A DNA stretch of 64,000 nt from JAGQVA01 sp033764335 (GTDB lineage Bacteria > Bacteroidota > Bacteroidia > J057), in contig JANRJC010000044.1 of the NCBI GenBank assembly GCA_033764335.1, positions 186,001 through 250,000 of the forward strand. The letters are read 5' to 3'. Of this stretch, positions 25,476 to 34,328 are shown in pieces. The notes below the pieces were generated by a model that searched no databases, had not been told where the DNA came from, and saw nothing but the letters and a program-made list of their open reading frames with translations. The position numbers and the translations under genes were made by a program. How positions within the stretch are numbered: the stretch's first letter is position 1; each line of letters begins with the position of its first letter.

Positions 25476-26159
25476 ATGAGAGCAATTACTAAAGAAGAAC
25501 AATCGAATATAACCCCGGTGCGGGCATTGCAGATTTTGAAAGACGGGAATGCCCGATTTTTAAATAACCTCAAGGCTAACCGCGACTTGCTTCAGCAGGC
25601 AAACGAAACCCGAAATGGCCAGTGGCCTTTCGCTACCATTTTGAGTTGTATAGACAGCCGCACGTCCGCCGAGTTGATTTTTGATCAGGGATTGGGAGAT
25701 ATATTTTCTATTCGCATTGCCGGCAATATTGTCAATACCGACATCATCGGTAGCATGGAGTTTGCCTGTAAAATAGCGGGATCCAAACTCCTCGTCGTAT
25801 TGGGACATACCCGTTGCGGTGCCGTAAAAGGAGCCTGCGATCATGTAGAAATGGGAAATCTCACCGAATTACTGGCAAAACTTCAGCCAGCAGTCTATCA
25901 GGAACGAACCACGATAGATACGGAATCGCGAAATTCGAAGAATGAAGATTTTGTCGAAAAAGTGGCTTCCATTAATGTAAAACGCTCCGTCAATGCCATC
26001 ATTGAAAGAAGTTTTATTCTCGAACAAATGATCGAGCAGGAGGAAATCGCCATTATCGGCGCGATGTACAATATTGAAACCGGATTGGTGGATTTCTACG
26101 AAGAATGTTGGGTATCTAATGCAAAAGAGGTGAAAAAAATCCGGGAAATGGTTTTGTAA
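25476..26159 (+). CDS. Beta-class carbonic anhydrase
   Basis: Protein of 227 aa. Zinc ligands Cys58, His111 and Cys114 and the Asp60-Arg62 dyad (SCIDSR, GHTRCGAVK) are all present, so it should interconvert CO2 and bicarbonate. It lacks a signal peptide and is cytoplasmic. Located three bases downstream of the SulP gene, it would dehydrate or equilibrate imported bicarbonate. No downstream T-run terminator is obvious in the 72 bases before the flavin reductase gene. Confidence 0.95.
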   Translation: MRAITKEEQSNITPVRALQILKDGNARFLNNLKANRDLLQQANETRNGQWPFATILSCIDSRTSAELIFDQGLGDIFSIRIAGNIVNTDIIGSMEFACKIAGSKLLVVLGHTRCGAVKGACDHVEMGNLTELLAKLQPAVYQERTTIDTESRNSKNEDFVEKVASINVKRSVNAIIERSFILEQMIEQEEIAIIGAMYNIETGLVDFYEECWVSNAKEVKKIREMVL

Positions 26160-26231
26160 AAAATCATCTATGAGATTAGACCTGATTGTTCTTATTTCGC
26201 AGTTACAGATTTGAATTTTTAATCAGGGAAA

Positions 26232-27113
26232 ATGCTCAGTATAGATCCTCAAACTACACCCATACCTAAACTGCATCAGTATCTGGTAGGTGCCGTAGCT
26301 CCCCGCCCCATTGCATTTGTCAGTACAATATCTGCGGATGGTATTCCTAACCTTGCGCCATATAGTTTTTTTAATGTTTTTGGCTCTAACCCGCCTGTAG
26401 CGGCTTTTTCCTCCAACCGCAGGGTAAGGGGTAATACCACTAAAGATACCCTCTCGAATGTAAAAGCCACCGGCGAAGCCGTAATAAACATTGTCAACTA
26501 CGCCATTGTGCACCAGATGGCACTTACCAGCGTGGATTATGCTCCTGAGGTAAATGAATTTGAAAAAGCTGGTCTCACTCCGATTCCTTCCGATCGGGTA
26601 AAACCTTTTCGGGTAAAAGAATCTCCTGTGCAAATGGAATGTATTGTCAAGGATATTATTACCATTGGAGAGGGCGGCGGCGGGGCAAATATCGTAATCT
26701 GCGAAATTGTAAAAATACACATCAGTGAATCTATCCTGGACGCCGATGGAGACATAGACCCCTTTAGGGCAGATCTAATGGCCCGGATGGGAAAAGCCTG
26801 GTACTGTCGCGCCAATGGCGCCAATGTGTTCCCCATCGTCCAGCCCTTTGAAAAAATCGGTGTGGGCTTTGACCAACTCCCTCAATCCGTAAAACAAAGC
26901 CCTGTTCTCACCGGAAAACAACTCTGGCAACTCGCCGCAGTGGAAAAAGTTCCCGATCGCGATTTGGATATAATGGACGACCATGATTTTCAATCAACTC
27001 TGTCGGACAACTCCGACGACCGTGTCGAACGCCTGCATACCCTTGCCTCCGAATTCCTAAATGAAGGAAAGGTCGAAAAAGCCTGGCAGGTTTTACTCGC
27101 GGCTTCGGAGTAG
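26232..27113 (+). CDS. Flavin reductase-like (FMN-binding split barrel) protein
   Basis: Protein of 293 aa. The first 200 residues are a flavin-reductase-like split barrel (VGAVAPRPIAFVSTISADGIPNLAPYSFFN, with FMN contact SF/Y and the NVKATGEAVINIV strand). The C-terminal about 90 residues are a helical extension without a recognised fold. The family includes NADH:FMN oxidoreductases and flavin-dependent proteins of unknown role. Its last 21 bases overlap the end of the convergent GT-C-like gene. No partner monooxygenase adjoins it. Confidence 0.88.
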   Translation: MLSIDPQTTPIPKLHQYLVGAVAPRPIAFVSTISADGIPNLAPYSFFNVFGSNPPVAAFSSNRRVRGNTTKDTLSNVKATGEAVINIVNYAIVHQMALTSVDYAPEVNEFEKAGLTPIPSDRVKPFRVKESPVQMECIVKDIITIGEGGGGANIVICEIVKIHISESILDADGDIDPFRADLMARMGKAWYCRANGANVFPIVQPFEKIGVGFDQLPQSVKQSPVLTGKQLWQLAAVEKVPDRDLDIMDDHDFQSTLSDNSDDRVERLHTLASEFLNEGKVEKAWQVLLAASE

Positions 27114-28403
27114 CAATAATTCCCTCATATCGCCGATCGCGATTGCCAGTACGCTCATCAGAAAAGGCAGAACAGTTATCAGAAAACGCGCTTCTTCTCC
27201 GGCTTCTCCAATGGCAGGCAAAAAAGTGAGAAACGCAGTAAGTAACACTACCAGGAAGGATTCGGCAAGAAGGGTTTGTGGGCTTCGAATGACTTTCCAG
27301 CCATAATATAAAATCATTATCCCCAGCAATACATACAACACCCGAACCATCACTACATAAATATCAAGCACCGGTGCCTGTGGGTTGTTGGCGTACATGT
27401 CGGTGCGGGCGCGGGTGAAAACCAGTATTCGATCAATCAGGTGGAGGAATGCCTCGCCGGGCCTTCGGGCAATTCCTTTCATGATTTCACTCTGCCGAGC
27501 CTTGCTGTTTTCGTAGTGGATCTGGGTATTGATATTGTCCCATGACCAGCCAAAATCATTGACCGGAGGGGCCTCGGGCTGAAGCCGTGCCTTGAGTGCT
27601 ACTTCATCAATAAATGGCGACCAAACCTGATAGAGATTGGTTCCGCCGTGGTTGGACCAGATGATTTGGCCGTCGTTGTAGAAAAATAATTTGGCGTGCC
27701 ACAATCCGGAAAGCAGCAGGACCGGAATCATAAAAATCAGCATTTTCAGCTTTTGAGATTTGCCGTAATGCCAGAGGTTGTAGAAAATCAGAAAAGGAAA
27801 AATCAGAAAAACAAACGGGCGGCTGAGTTCTGCAATGGAAAGCGCAAACCCTGCGAGAAAGGCGGTAGAATAACTCAGCCATTGGGGTGTTTTTTTTTCG
27901 AAAGAAACCCGCGACAATAGCAGATACGCTAATACCAAAAACGGCAGCAATACATCATACAACTGTGGATTGGAGGGGTGAATAAGGATAACCGAATGCA
28001 GAAAAACGGTTCCAACAGCCATAATCATTATAAGTCCCGGCCAAGGTCTTTTTAGGAAAAATAAGGGTAGAACCAGCATCATCACAATGCTGATATGATA
28101 GGTGTCGTACAATATCCAGCCGATTCCGTGACGACGGTTGAATGTGGCAATCTCAAGAATGGATATGACCGGCGGAATCCCTGTTCGCAATTCAAGAATA
28201 TATTTCCATAGTGCCCCTTCCGCCTGAAAATCCTTATGAGAAAATACGTGCATCCATGCCGTAGCCGGTGTGGATATAGTAGGTTCAACCTGGATAAATG
28301 CGTAAATCACCCACAGCAAAATGAGTACGCCTCCTGCGATCATTCCTGATTTACCCGAAAAGAATGGGACGATTTTGCCTAATATGTTTTTTACACTCGC
28401 CAT
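27093..28403 (-). CDS. Polytopic membrane protein, GT-C glycosyltransferase-like
   Basis: Protein of 436 aa with about nine hydrophobic helices and a large loop (about 250-350). Organisation resembles GT-C/dolichol-phosphate-mannose-type transferases, but the catalytic Asp is not securely placed; the short acidic loop with DTYHIS (about 112) is one candidate. It follows the 609-aa membrane protein with a one-base TAATG overlap, so the two probably form a complex or pathway. A role in envelope glycan or glycolipid assembly is inferred from topology only. Confidence 0.6.
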   Translation of the reverse strand: MASVKNILGKIVPFFSGKSGMIAGGVLILLWVIYAFIQVEPTISTPATAWMHVFSHKDFQAEGALWKYILELRTGIPPVISILEIATFNRRHGIGWILYDTYHISIVMMLVLPLFFLKRPWPGLIMIMAVGTVFLHSVILIHPSNPQLYDVLLPFLVLAYLLLSRVSFEKKTPQWLSYSTAFLAGFALSIAELSRPFVFLIFPFLIFYNLWHYGKSQKLKMLIFMIPVLLLSGLWHAKLFFYNDGQIIWSNHGGTNLYQVWSPFIDEVALKARLQPEAPPVNDFGWSWDNINTQIHYENSKARQSEIMKGIARRPGEAFLHLIDRILVFTRARTDMYANNPQAPVLDIYVVMVRVLYVLLGIMILYYGWKVIRSPQTLLAESFLVVLLTAFLTFLPAIGEAGEEARFLITVLPFLMSVLAIAIGDMRELLLLRSRE

Positions 28404-30232
28404 TAATTTACCGGTTCAATAAGTTCTACTTTCAGGTCATCTACAAAAAGCTCGGTTTGCGAACCTGCATTCCACACATACACCTTCAGTACATCGTTGG
28501 GTTGCCAGTTGTCGGGAATACGCATTTCGTAATGGTAGTCAAACCACACCCACGGATCCGTGACGCGCTGGATGCGAGCCGTAGTTTGACGGTAAGGAGT
28601 TCCCTCTCGGAAAAAAACTGTTGACAACTGAGCCATCTGCCATTCGTCCCAGACCATCTGCGTAAAAAATACACGGGCACTTACCCTGACCCACGATCGC
28701 GGTTTGAGGTTGAGGGTAGAAAGTGTCGTTTCATATCCGGGGCTGAACTGATTTTCGCCATTGAGGAGGTACGCCTTTTTCCCCGAAAAAACCTGCCGGT
28801 CAGTAAGGTTGCCTGTGGTATCAGATTCAAAGTCATTAAAATAAAGCGGGCGCACCTGTTTGCCTTTCATGCTGCGGATTTCACTGCGCACGTCGAGAAA
28901 TTTTTTGTCCTCCTTCTTCGGGTTGGTAGTACCCAAAATTTTCCAGTAATAGGCCCGCGTCATGGCCTCCGAATGCCAGCCGCCTTCTTTTGCGTGCGCC
29001 TGCCAGGTCATGACGAGGTTGAGGTCTGCGAATAAAACCATCAAAGAAACACATACAATCGCGGCCACACGGTTTCGCAACATAGCAGTTACAAAGGCCG
29101 CCAGCGGAAGGATTAGAATCGCATACGACTGCACCAGCGCCCTTGCCCCAAAACTTCCGCCATACCACCATACCTCCCAAGCAAATACCACGTAAATATT
29201 GATCAGGAAGTACGCAAGCACCGGGAGAAATTTTTCCCTGTGCCGGGTAAACAAAGGCACAAATCCCAGCAGGGCAAAAACCATAATCGGTGTATAAAGC
29301 AGCCATCCCTTGCGGAAACTGAAAAATCCCTCCTTGATATGCGGGTGCAGCCAGTGAAAACCAAACTCGCCGTAACTGTAGTGTAAAAATGATCCCGCAT
29401 AGAGTTTCCAGTAAATCATCTGCATCATTCCCATCAGGAAAATACCTCCGCCCAGCAGCAATACATCGGGGTAGCGGCGGAGCAGAAGTTGGATTTTTTC
29501 GGTGAATGAGTTTTTGTCTTTGATTCCCCACAGCAGCGGAATGAGGACGGACATCAGTTCGGTTGGTCTCACAATCGTCGCAAGTCCGATGGCCAGTCCC
29601 ATCACAAAAGCTATCCAGCGTTGTGGATTTTCGTGCCAGATGATCGTCAGGAGCAAAACCAGCGCATAAATCGTAAAAAGCGAATTGTGCGGCATCGCCC
29701 CGTCAATCGCCGCGTAATTGAGCCAGTTGGTGCCCAGCACAATTACTCCCAGCACAATGGCAACCACAACATCTTCAAAATACCGAAGCAAAATTTTCCT
29801 CACCAGCACAAGCCCCAGGCAGGCGTAAAAAATCATGCCCATCGAAATCGCAAACTGATAAGGCCAGGAAAAACCATCGGCAGGCCAGGAACCCGAAAGC
29901 GCGGTAATATGCCCGATCAGGAAAAAGGGGAGGTAGAGAATGGCCATTCCGACGGGATATTTCATCACCCATTTTCCGTCGGGCTGTTGTACGGCGTGGT
30001 GGAAATCCCCTGCGGGGTGATATTTTTCAAACACCTCGTCTTTGAAGGCGAGGCCGCCCAGATCGTCATAGACGATCCCCGCCGGGAGGTAGAGGTAATA
30101 ACCAAAAACATCCCAGCTAACGGTCGCTTCGGTATGGCTTTTTTCCCATTTGGGATAAAGAAAAGCCACGCGGATCACCACATAAGAGAGGATGATCAGG
30201 GCGGAAAAAGAAATAAGATTACGCTTTTTCAT
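28403..30232 (-). CDS. Polytopic GT-C-like membrane protein with C-terminal beta-sandwich
   Basis: Protein of 609 aa. TM1 at about 9-27, then a periplasmic loop containing WDVFGYYLYLP (candidate catalytic Asp as in GT-C enzymes), followed by about ten more helices to residue 430. The last 150 residues (from LYFNDFESDTTGN, about 455) are soluble and strand-rich, ending in VYVWNAGSQTELFVDDLKVEL, which looks like a carbohydrate-binding jelly roll. The combination suggests a sugar transferase with a glycan-recognition domain. First gene of a two-gene unit. Confidence 0.65.
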   Translation of the reverse strand: MKKRNLISFSALIILSYVVIRVAFLYPKWEKSHTEATVSWDVFGYYLYLPAGIVYDDLGGLAFKDEVFEKYHPAGDFHHAVQQPDGKWVMKYPVGMAILYLPFFLIGHITALSGSWPADGFSWPYQFAISMGMIFYACLGLVLVRKILLRYFEDVVVAIVLGVIVLGTNWLNYAAIDGAMPHNSLFTIYALVLLLTIIWHENPQRWIAFVMGLAIGLATIVRPTELMSVLIPLLWGIKDKNSFTEKIQLLLRRYPDVLLLGGGIFLMGMMQMIYWKLYAGSFLHYSYGEFGFHWLHPHIKEGFFSFRKGWLLYTPIMVFALLGFVPLFTRHREKFLPVLAYFLINIYVVFAWEVWWYGGSFGARALVQSYAILILPLAAFVTAMLRNRVAAIVCVSLMVLFADLNLVMTWQAHAKEGGWHSEAMTRAYYWKILGTTNPKKEDKKFLDVRSEIRSMKGKQVRPLYFNDFESDTTGNLTDRQVFSGKKAYLLNGENQFSPGYETTLSTLNLKPRSWVRVSARVFFTQMVWDEWQMAQLSTVFFREGTPYRQTTARIQRVTDPWVWFDYHYEMRIPDNWQPNDVLKVYVWNAGSQTELFVDDLKVELIEPVN

Positions 30233-30332
30233 TGGCGGCGATATGGATATGCAAGTTTTCGCAAATCGCTGACAAAAGCAAATGAGGGGAGAATGAAGGA
30301 AAATACTTAGGTGGGGGAATTAAATTTAAAAA

Positions 30333-30367
30333 AAGTTATCGAATTATATAACTTGTTTGTATATTTG
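30333..30367 (+). promoter_or_regulatory. Promoter with inverted-repeat operator for the DUF4160/XRE pair
   Basis: AAGTTAT (30333-30339) and ATAACTT (30348-30354) form a dyad with an 8-base spacer, followed by a consensus -7 box TATATTTG at 30360-30367, 20 bases before the DUF4160 start. The dyad sits where an autorepressor would block the promoter; the HTH protein encoded two genes downstream is the likely binder (inference). Confidence 0.55.
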
Positions 30368-30386
30368 AGCCTTTAAAAGCACAACC

Positions 30387-30614
30387 ATGCCTTGTATTAA
30401 AACAATAGGTTCGATTAAAATCTATATGTATTTAAGGGATCACAATCCTCCCCATTTTCATGTGATGTATGCGGAATCAGAGGAACTGATCGAAATAAAA
30501 TCTTTAAAAACCTATTCTGGTTTCCTTCCCGGTAAACAAAGAAAAGAAGTGATCAGTTGGGCAGAAAAAAATCAGCAGTATCTGATGCAAAAATGGGCAG
30601 AGTACAATTCCTGA
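30387..30614 (+). CDS. DUF4160 protein, toxin-antitoxin-like partner
   Basis: Protein of 75 aa (MYLRDHNPPHFHVMYAES). The DHxPPHFHV core is the DUF4160 signature. DUF4160 proteins are typically paired with DUF2442 proteins, as here, 15 bases apart. The pair is suspected to be toxin-antitoxin-like, but the activity of DUF4160 is not established to my knowledge. Confidence 0.85.
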   Translation: MPCIKTIGSIKIYMYLRDHNPPHFHVMYAESEELIEIKSLKTYSGFLPGKQRKEVISWAEKNQQYLMQKWAEYNS

Positions 30615-30629
30615 CTAAAACCAACAACA

Positions 30630-31142
30630 ATGAGAAGTATTAAACGAATCATCCGGATTCATAAAATAGAAGGCTATAAAGTGTATTGCCTGTTTAATAA
30701 TGGTGAGTCGAGAATCATTGATTTTCAAAGACTGTTTGAGCAGTGGAAAATCAGCGAAAAAGACAGAGAGTATCTCTTAATGAAATCCGAATCTGAATTC
30801 CAGAAAATCGAGGTGATTGACGGAACTTTTGTCTGGAAAAACATGGAGATAAAGTCAACTGATGAAGAGGGCAATGAAATGACCGGCTATTATGATTTAG
30901 ATCCGATCGTTCTTTATCAGTCCAGCGAACCGGATGAAAGCCGCCAGTTGGAAATCGGGCTAATGATCCGACAGGCCCGAAAAGAATTGGGATTTACCCA
31001 GGAAGAACTCGCCCGTAAGTCGGGAACCACCAAACACTATATCTCCCGCATAGAAAACAACGCCTCCGGGATCGAATTAGCCACACTAAAAAAGATCGTC
31101 GAAGGCGGGCTGGGGCGGCGGTTGCAGATATTGATTCGGTGA
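30630..31142 (+). CDS. DUF2442 protein fused to XRE-family HTH
   Basis: Protein of 170 aa. Residues about 1-95 are a DUF2442 domain (YKVYCLFNNGESRIIDFQRLF); residues about 108-165 are a Cro/C1-type HTH (MIRQARKELGFTQEELARKSGTTKHYISRIEN). The fused HTH makes this the DNA-binding, antitoxin-like half of the pair. Probably represses its own promoter at the dyad 30333-30354. Convergent with the orphan gene that ends at 31162. Confidence 0.88.
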   Translation: MRSIKRIIRIHKIEGYKVYCLFNNGESRIIDFQRLFEQWKISEKDREYLLMKSESEFQKIEVIDGTFVWKNMEIKSTDEEGNEMTGYYDLDPIVLYQSSEPDESRQLEIGLMIRQARKELGFTQEELARKSGTTKHYISRIENNASGIELATLKKIVEGGLGRRLQILIR

Positions 31143-31161
31143 GAGGGTAAACTTTACCGGT

Positions 31162-31515
31162 TCAACTCCCCGATTTCCGGAGCTTGGAATAAATAGGGTA
31201 TGAGGTCGCTTCGGAAGAGAGAACCACCCCATAGATTCCCGCCGGAACCTCAATATCCTTGTAAGTATTTTCTACCTGGTCACTTTCAATATACTTTTTT
31301 AGAAAAGAGACATGTCTGGATAAATTTGTTTTTTTTACAATGTCAGGATGAATTTTCGATAACAAATCTTCATAATTGGTATAAAAAACTTCCAATCTCC
31401 CTCTCACAATCTCAATTGAAGTTTTATTATCCATCTTAGATTTGAGATCAAAGGCAGACCGCTCTAACTTTCTTAGAAGTTTAGTTATTTCGTCTTCAAG
31501 TATAAAAAGATTCAT
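31162..31515 (-). CDS. Hypothetical protein
   Basis: Protein of 117 aa with ATG at 31515. The N-terminal 40 residues are helical and charged (ILEDEITKLLRKLERSAFDLKSK); the rest is mixed. No recognised domain, signal peptide or membrane span. It is convergent with the XRE gene, 19 bases away, and its upstream side runs into repeat-like intergenic sequence. Real or decayed, it cannot be settled here; codon use looks like the neighbours. Confidence 0.5.
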   Translation of the reverse strand: MNLFILEDEITKLLRKLERSAFDLKSKMDNKTSIEIVRGRLEVFYTNYEDLLSKIHPDIVKKTNLSRHVSFLKKYIESDQVENTYKDIEVPAGIYGVVLSSEATSYPIYSKLRKSGS

Positions 31516-31722
31516 ATGGATTGATCTCTAGGTACTTTCTATAATCGCCAAAAAGCGATTGGCGAATTTTTAGTCGGTAGAATAAAGGAGATCGCAAAAA
31601 CGAAGAGTCGCCAAGCAGAAGGGGACACTGTTCAAAATCTGGGATCGGAATAACCTTAGCGATCGTCGCGTCTTTGCGAGATAGCTTTTTCACAAACCAC
31701 TTTCGTTTGAGTATATAATCTG

Positions 31723-31742
31723 TTAGTATCGTAACATACTAA
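31723..31742. promoter_or_regulatory. Inverted repeat, candidate operator
   Basis: TTAGTAT (31723-31729) and ATACTAA (31736-31742) with the 6-base spacer CGTAAC: a 20-bp dyad of typical operator size. It lies about 170 bases upstream of the PVC-type cytochrome start. Confidence 0.4.
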
Positions 31743-31774
31743 ACTAACAAAAGTAGCATTTTTAATCACGTCAT

Positions 31775-31804
31775 TATCTTTCTAAAACATCTTTTCGAAA
31801 GATA
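31775..31804. repeat. Inverted repeat (possible hairpin)
   Basis: TATCTTTC (31775-31782) and GAAAGATA (31797-31804) with a 14-base spacer, about 110 bases upstream of the start at 31914. Could be an operator or a leader hairpin. Confidence 0.35.
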
Positions 31805-31913
31805 GGGGAAAATTTTGAGCGGGAGAAGAAATTCCGAAACGGTTTCCTCAAAAATTCCTTTTCTCCTCCCAAAAAGCTATTTTGGTTCCGACCCTGGACT
31901 AACTCTGCCCGCG

Positions 31914-34328
31914 ATGAAACATTTCCTTTCCTCCTGCGTGCTTTTGGGCGTGTTGTGTTTTTCCTGCCAAAAGGAAAATGCCACGTCCGATAACGTTGCG
32001 CCCCTCCTCTCTCCCGATGAAGAATCGGCGACTTTTCAGCTTGTGCCTGGCTTAAAAATTCAACTCGTCGCTTCGGAGCCGCTGGTGGAAGAACCGGTTT
32101 TTATCACCTTCGACGAGGACGGCAGGATGTGGGTAGCCGAAATGCGCGGATTTATGCCCGATATTGACGGCACGGGAGAGACTGAACGCATCGGGCGGAT
32201 TTCTATTCTCACCGATGAGGATGGCGACGGACAAATGGATAAACGCACGGTTTTTCTCGATAGCCTGATTCTGCCCCGTTCCATCGCTGTGGTAAAAGGC
32301 GGGGCACTGATCGCCGAAAATATCCCGCTCTGGTATGTCGAAGACACCAACGGCGACCTGATCGCGGATCGCAAAATGCTGGTTGACTCAACCTACGGCG
32401 GTAAGGGCCTGCCCGAACATTCACCCAACGGCCTCTGGAGGGGTATAGACAATGGGTACTACAATGCCAAGTCTAAGTATCGCTACCGGTTTGTGGAGGG
32501 AAAATGGATAAAAGAAGAAACCGAATTTCGCGGTCAGTGGGGTATTTCTCACGACGATGCGGGGCGGCTTTACTACAACTACAACTGGTCGCAACTCCAC
32601 GCCGACATTGTACCGCCCAATTACCTCTCCCGCAATGCGCATCACACAGCCAGTTCCGGAATAGATATAGGCGTTTCCACCCACCGGGCGGTATTTCCCA
32701 TTCGACCAAATCCGGCGGTGAACAGGGGGTATATTCCCGGCTCACTCGACGAAAAGGGACGTCTGTTGGAATTTACCTCCGCCTCCGCTCCGCTCGTTTA
32801 TCGCGGTATGACCCTGCCGGAAGAATACAGGGGAAATGTATTTGTCTGCGAACCCGCAGGCAATCTCATCAAACGAAACATCCTAGAAGAGGGCCAACTG
32901 ACGCTTCGTTCGCATTTTGCGTACCCGGATAAAGAGTTTCTCGCGGCGACGGATGAACGGTTTCGCCCCGTGTTTCTCGCTACCGGGCCGGATGGCGCTT
33001 TATACGTCGCAGATATGTATCACGGCATTATTCAGCACGGGGCATATATCACTCCTTATCTGCGGGAACAGTATATTCAACGAGAACTGGATCAAGGCAT
33101 TCATTATGGCCGCATCTGGCGAATTGCTCCGAAAAAAGGAGCGCTGCCCAAAACCGAAAAACTTTCGGATAAGTCTTCCGCCGAACTCGTGCCTTTCCTT
33201 TCATATTCCAACGGCTGGTACCGCGATGTGGCCCAACGACTGCTGGTGGAAAAACAGGATTTGTCCATTGTGCCGGAGATACAAAAACTCGTTGTTGGGA
33301 AAAACAATTTCCTCGGAAAACTCCATGCACTCTGGACATTGGAGGGGTTAGGATATAACAAAACGGACATTTACGAACAAGCAACCCGTGATGTCCACCC
33401 AAAAGTACGGGCCGCGGCCATTCGCATACTGGAAATCATTAGCCAGAAGGATGTATCGGCAAAAGCTGTGTTGGAAAAAGTATTGGTTAGCCATTCCGCA
33501 GAGCCCTCCATCGAAGTACAACTTCAGGTAAGCCTCAGCGCAGGTTGCCTTGAACCGGAAAAATCCCTTCCTATCCTTTTGGGGATTCTGGATCAATATG
33601 TGGATAGTGCGCTTTTTCGCGATGCGGTGATGAGTAGTCTGGAAGACAGCGAGAGTCAGATGCTCAGGCAGTTAAGGAGTTTTGGAGAATGGAAAAGCTA
33701 CTCTCCCGGCAAATCCATTTTTCTGGAAATGCTCACCACTGCCATCATGCGAAAAGGCGCCAAACAGGAGATCGCCGAGTTGGAAAAAATAGCCGGAAAC
33801 TCCGGCGTCGGGGAACAATGGCAGCGCGAGGCCATAACCCGTGTGCTGGCACTTCAAGAAAAAAAGGAAACTCCGCAAGCAGATTCGCTTTCTGCGAATG
33901 AGGCCATTCCGGTTGAGCGGATGGTTGCAGGCAGACAGCTTTTTCTCAATACATGCAGCGGCTGCCACGGTTCTAATGGAGAGGGGATGAAAAATTTTGC
34001 GCCTCCGCTGGCAAGTTCCGAATGGGTAACCGGCGACAAAAAGCGGCTGATGCTGCTCGTGCTTCACGGGTTGGAAGGGCCGCTGACGGTGGGGGGACAT
34101 TTGTACGACAAACCCGAAATCCTGCCCGTCATGCCCTCATTTACCATTCTTGATGACAAAGAACTCGCCGATATTCTTACCTATATTCGCAACGCATGGG
34201 GAAACATCGCCGAACCCGTTTCTCCCGGCGATGTAGGACATACTCGGCACACTTCTCAGGGACGTGTAGTGCCTTGGACAGAAAAAGACTTATTACACCT
34301 TCAACCAACTCCTGAATCACATGAGTAA
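31914..34328 (+). CDS. PVC-type haem-binding CxxCH lipoprotein (sugar dehydrogenase-like propeller plus cytochrome c)
   Basis: Protein of 804 aa from the ATG at 31914, chosen because it gives a lipoprotein signal (MKHFLSSCVLLGVLCFSC). Domains: N-terminal beta-propeller of the glucose/sorbosone dehydrogenase-like membrane-bound dehydrogenase type (about 45-430, DEDGRMWVAEMRGFMPDIDG is diagnostic), a helical HEAT-like region (about 430-640), and a cytochrome c domain with CSGCH (about 681) and a distal Met in VMPSFTILDD. Probably oxidises a sugar or polyol in the periplasm. Followed with an 8-base overlap by an isomerase-like gene. Substrate unknown. Confidence 0.88.
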   Translation: MKHFLSSCVLLGVLCFSCQKENATSDNVAPLLSPDEESATFQLVPGLKIQLVASEPLVEEPVFITFDEDGRMWVAEMRGFMPDIDGTGETERIGRISILTDEDGDGQMDKRTVFLDSLILPRSIAVVKGGALIAENIPLWYVEDTNGDLIADRKMLVDSTYGGKGLPEHSPNGLWRGIDNGYYNAKSKYRYRFVEGKWIKEETEFRGQWGISHDDAGRLYYNYNWSQLHADIVPPNYLSRNAHHTASSGIDIGVSTHRAVFPIRPNPAVNRGYIPGSLDEKGRLLEFTSASAPLVYRGMTLPEEYRGNVFVCEPAGNLIKRNILEEGQLTLRSHFAYPDKEFLAATDERFRPVFLATGPDGALYVADMYHGIIQHGAYITPYLREQYIQRELDQGIHYGRIWRIAPKKGALPKTEKLSDKSSAELVPFLSYSNGWYRDVAQRLLVEKQDLSIVPEIQKLVVGKNNFLGKLHALWTLEGLGYNKTDIYEQATRDVHPKVRAAAIRILEIISQKDVSAKAVLEKVLVSHSAEPSIEVQLQVSLSAGCLEPEKSLPILLGILDQYVDSALFRDAVMSSLEDSESQMLRQLRSFGEWKSYSPGKSIFLEMLTTAIMRKGAKQEIAELEKIAGNSGVGEQWQREAITRVLALQEKKETPQADSLSANEAIPVERMVAGRQLFLNTCSGCHGSNGEGMKNFAPPLASSEWVTGDKKRLMLLVLHGLEGPLTVGGHLYDKPEILPVMPSFTILDDKELADILTYIRNAWGNIAEPVSPGDVGHTRHTSQGRVVPWTEKDLLHLQPTPESHE

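Larger units (their letters stand above)
31516..31913. other. 398-base gene-free stretch with repeat-like and dyad sequences
   Basis: No gene is supported. The left half holds a short hairpin (CGCCAA...TTGGCG, about 31538-31556) and, at about 31660-31690, a CGCAAAGACGC-type sequence on the minus strand, similar to the repeat at 41740-41850. The right half holds two clean inverted repeats (separate entries) in front of the PVC-type cytochrome gene. Confidence 0.5.

Noticed and set aside
31496..31693. 65-aa minus-strand open frame upstream of the 117-aa hypothetical gene
   Set aside because: It runs through CGCAAAGACGC-like repeat sequence and overlaps the hypothetical gene; no domain and no start context. 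Treated as repeat-derived.
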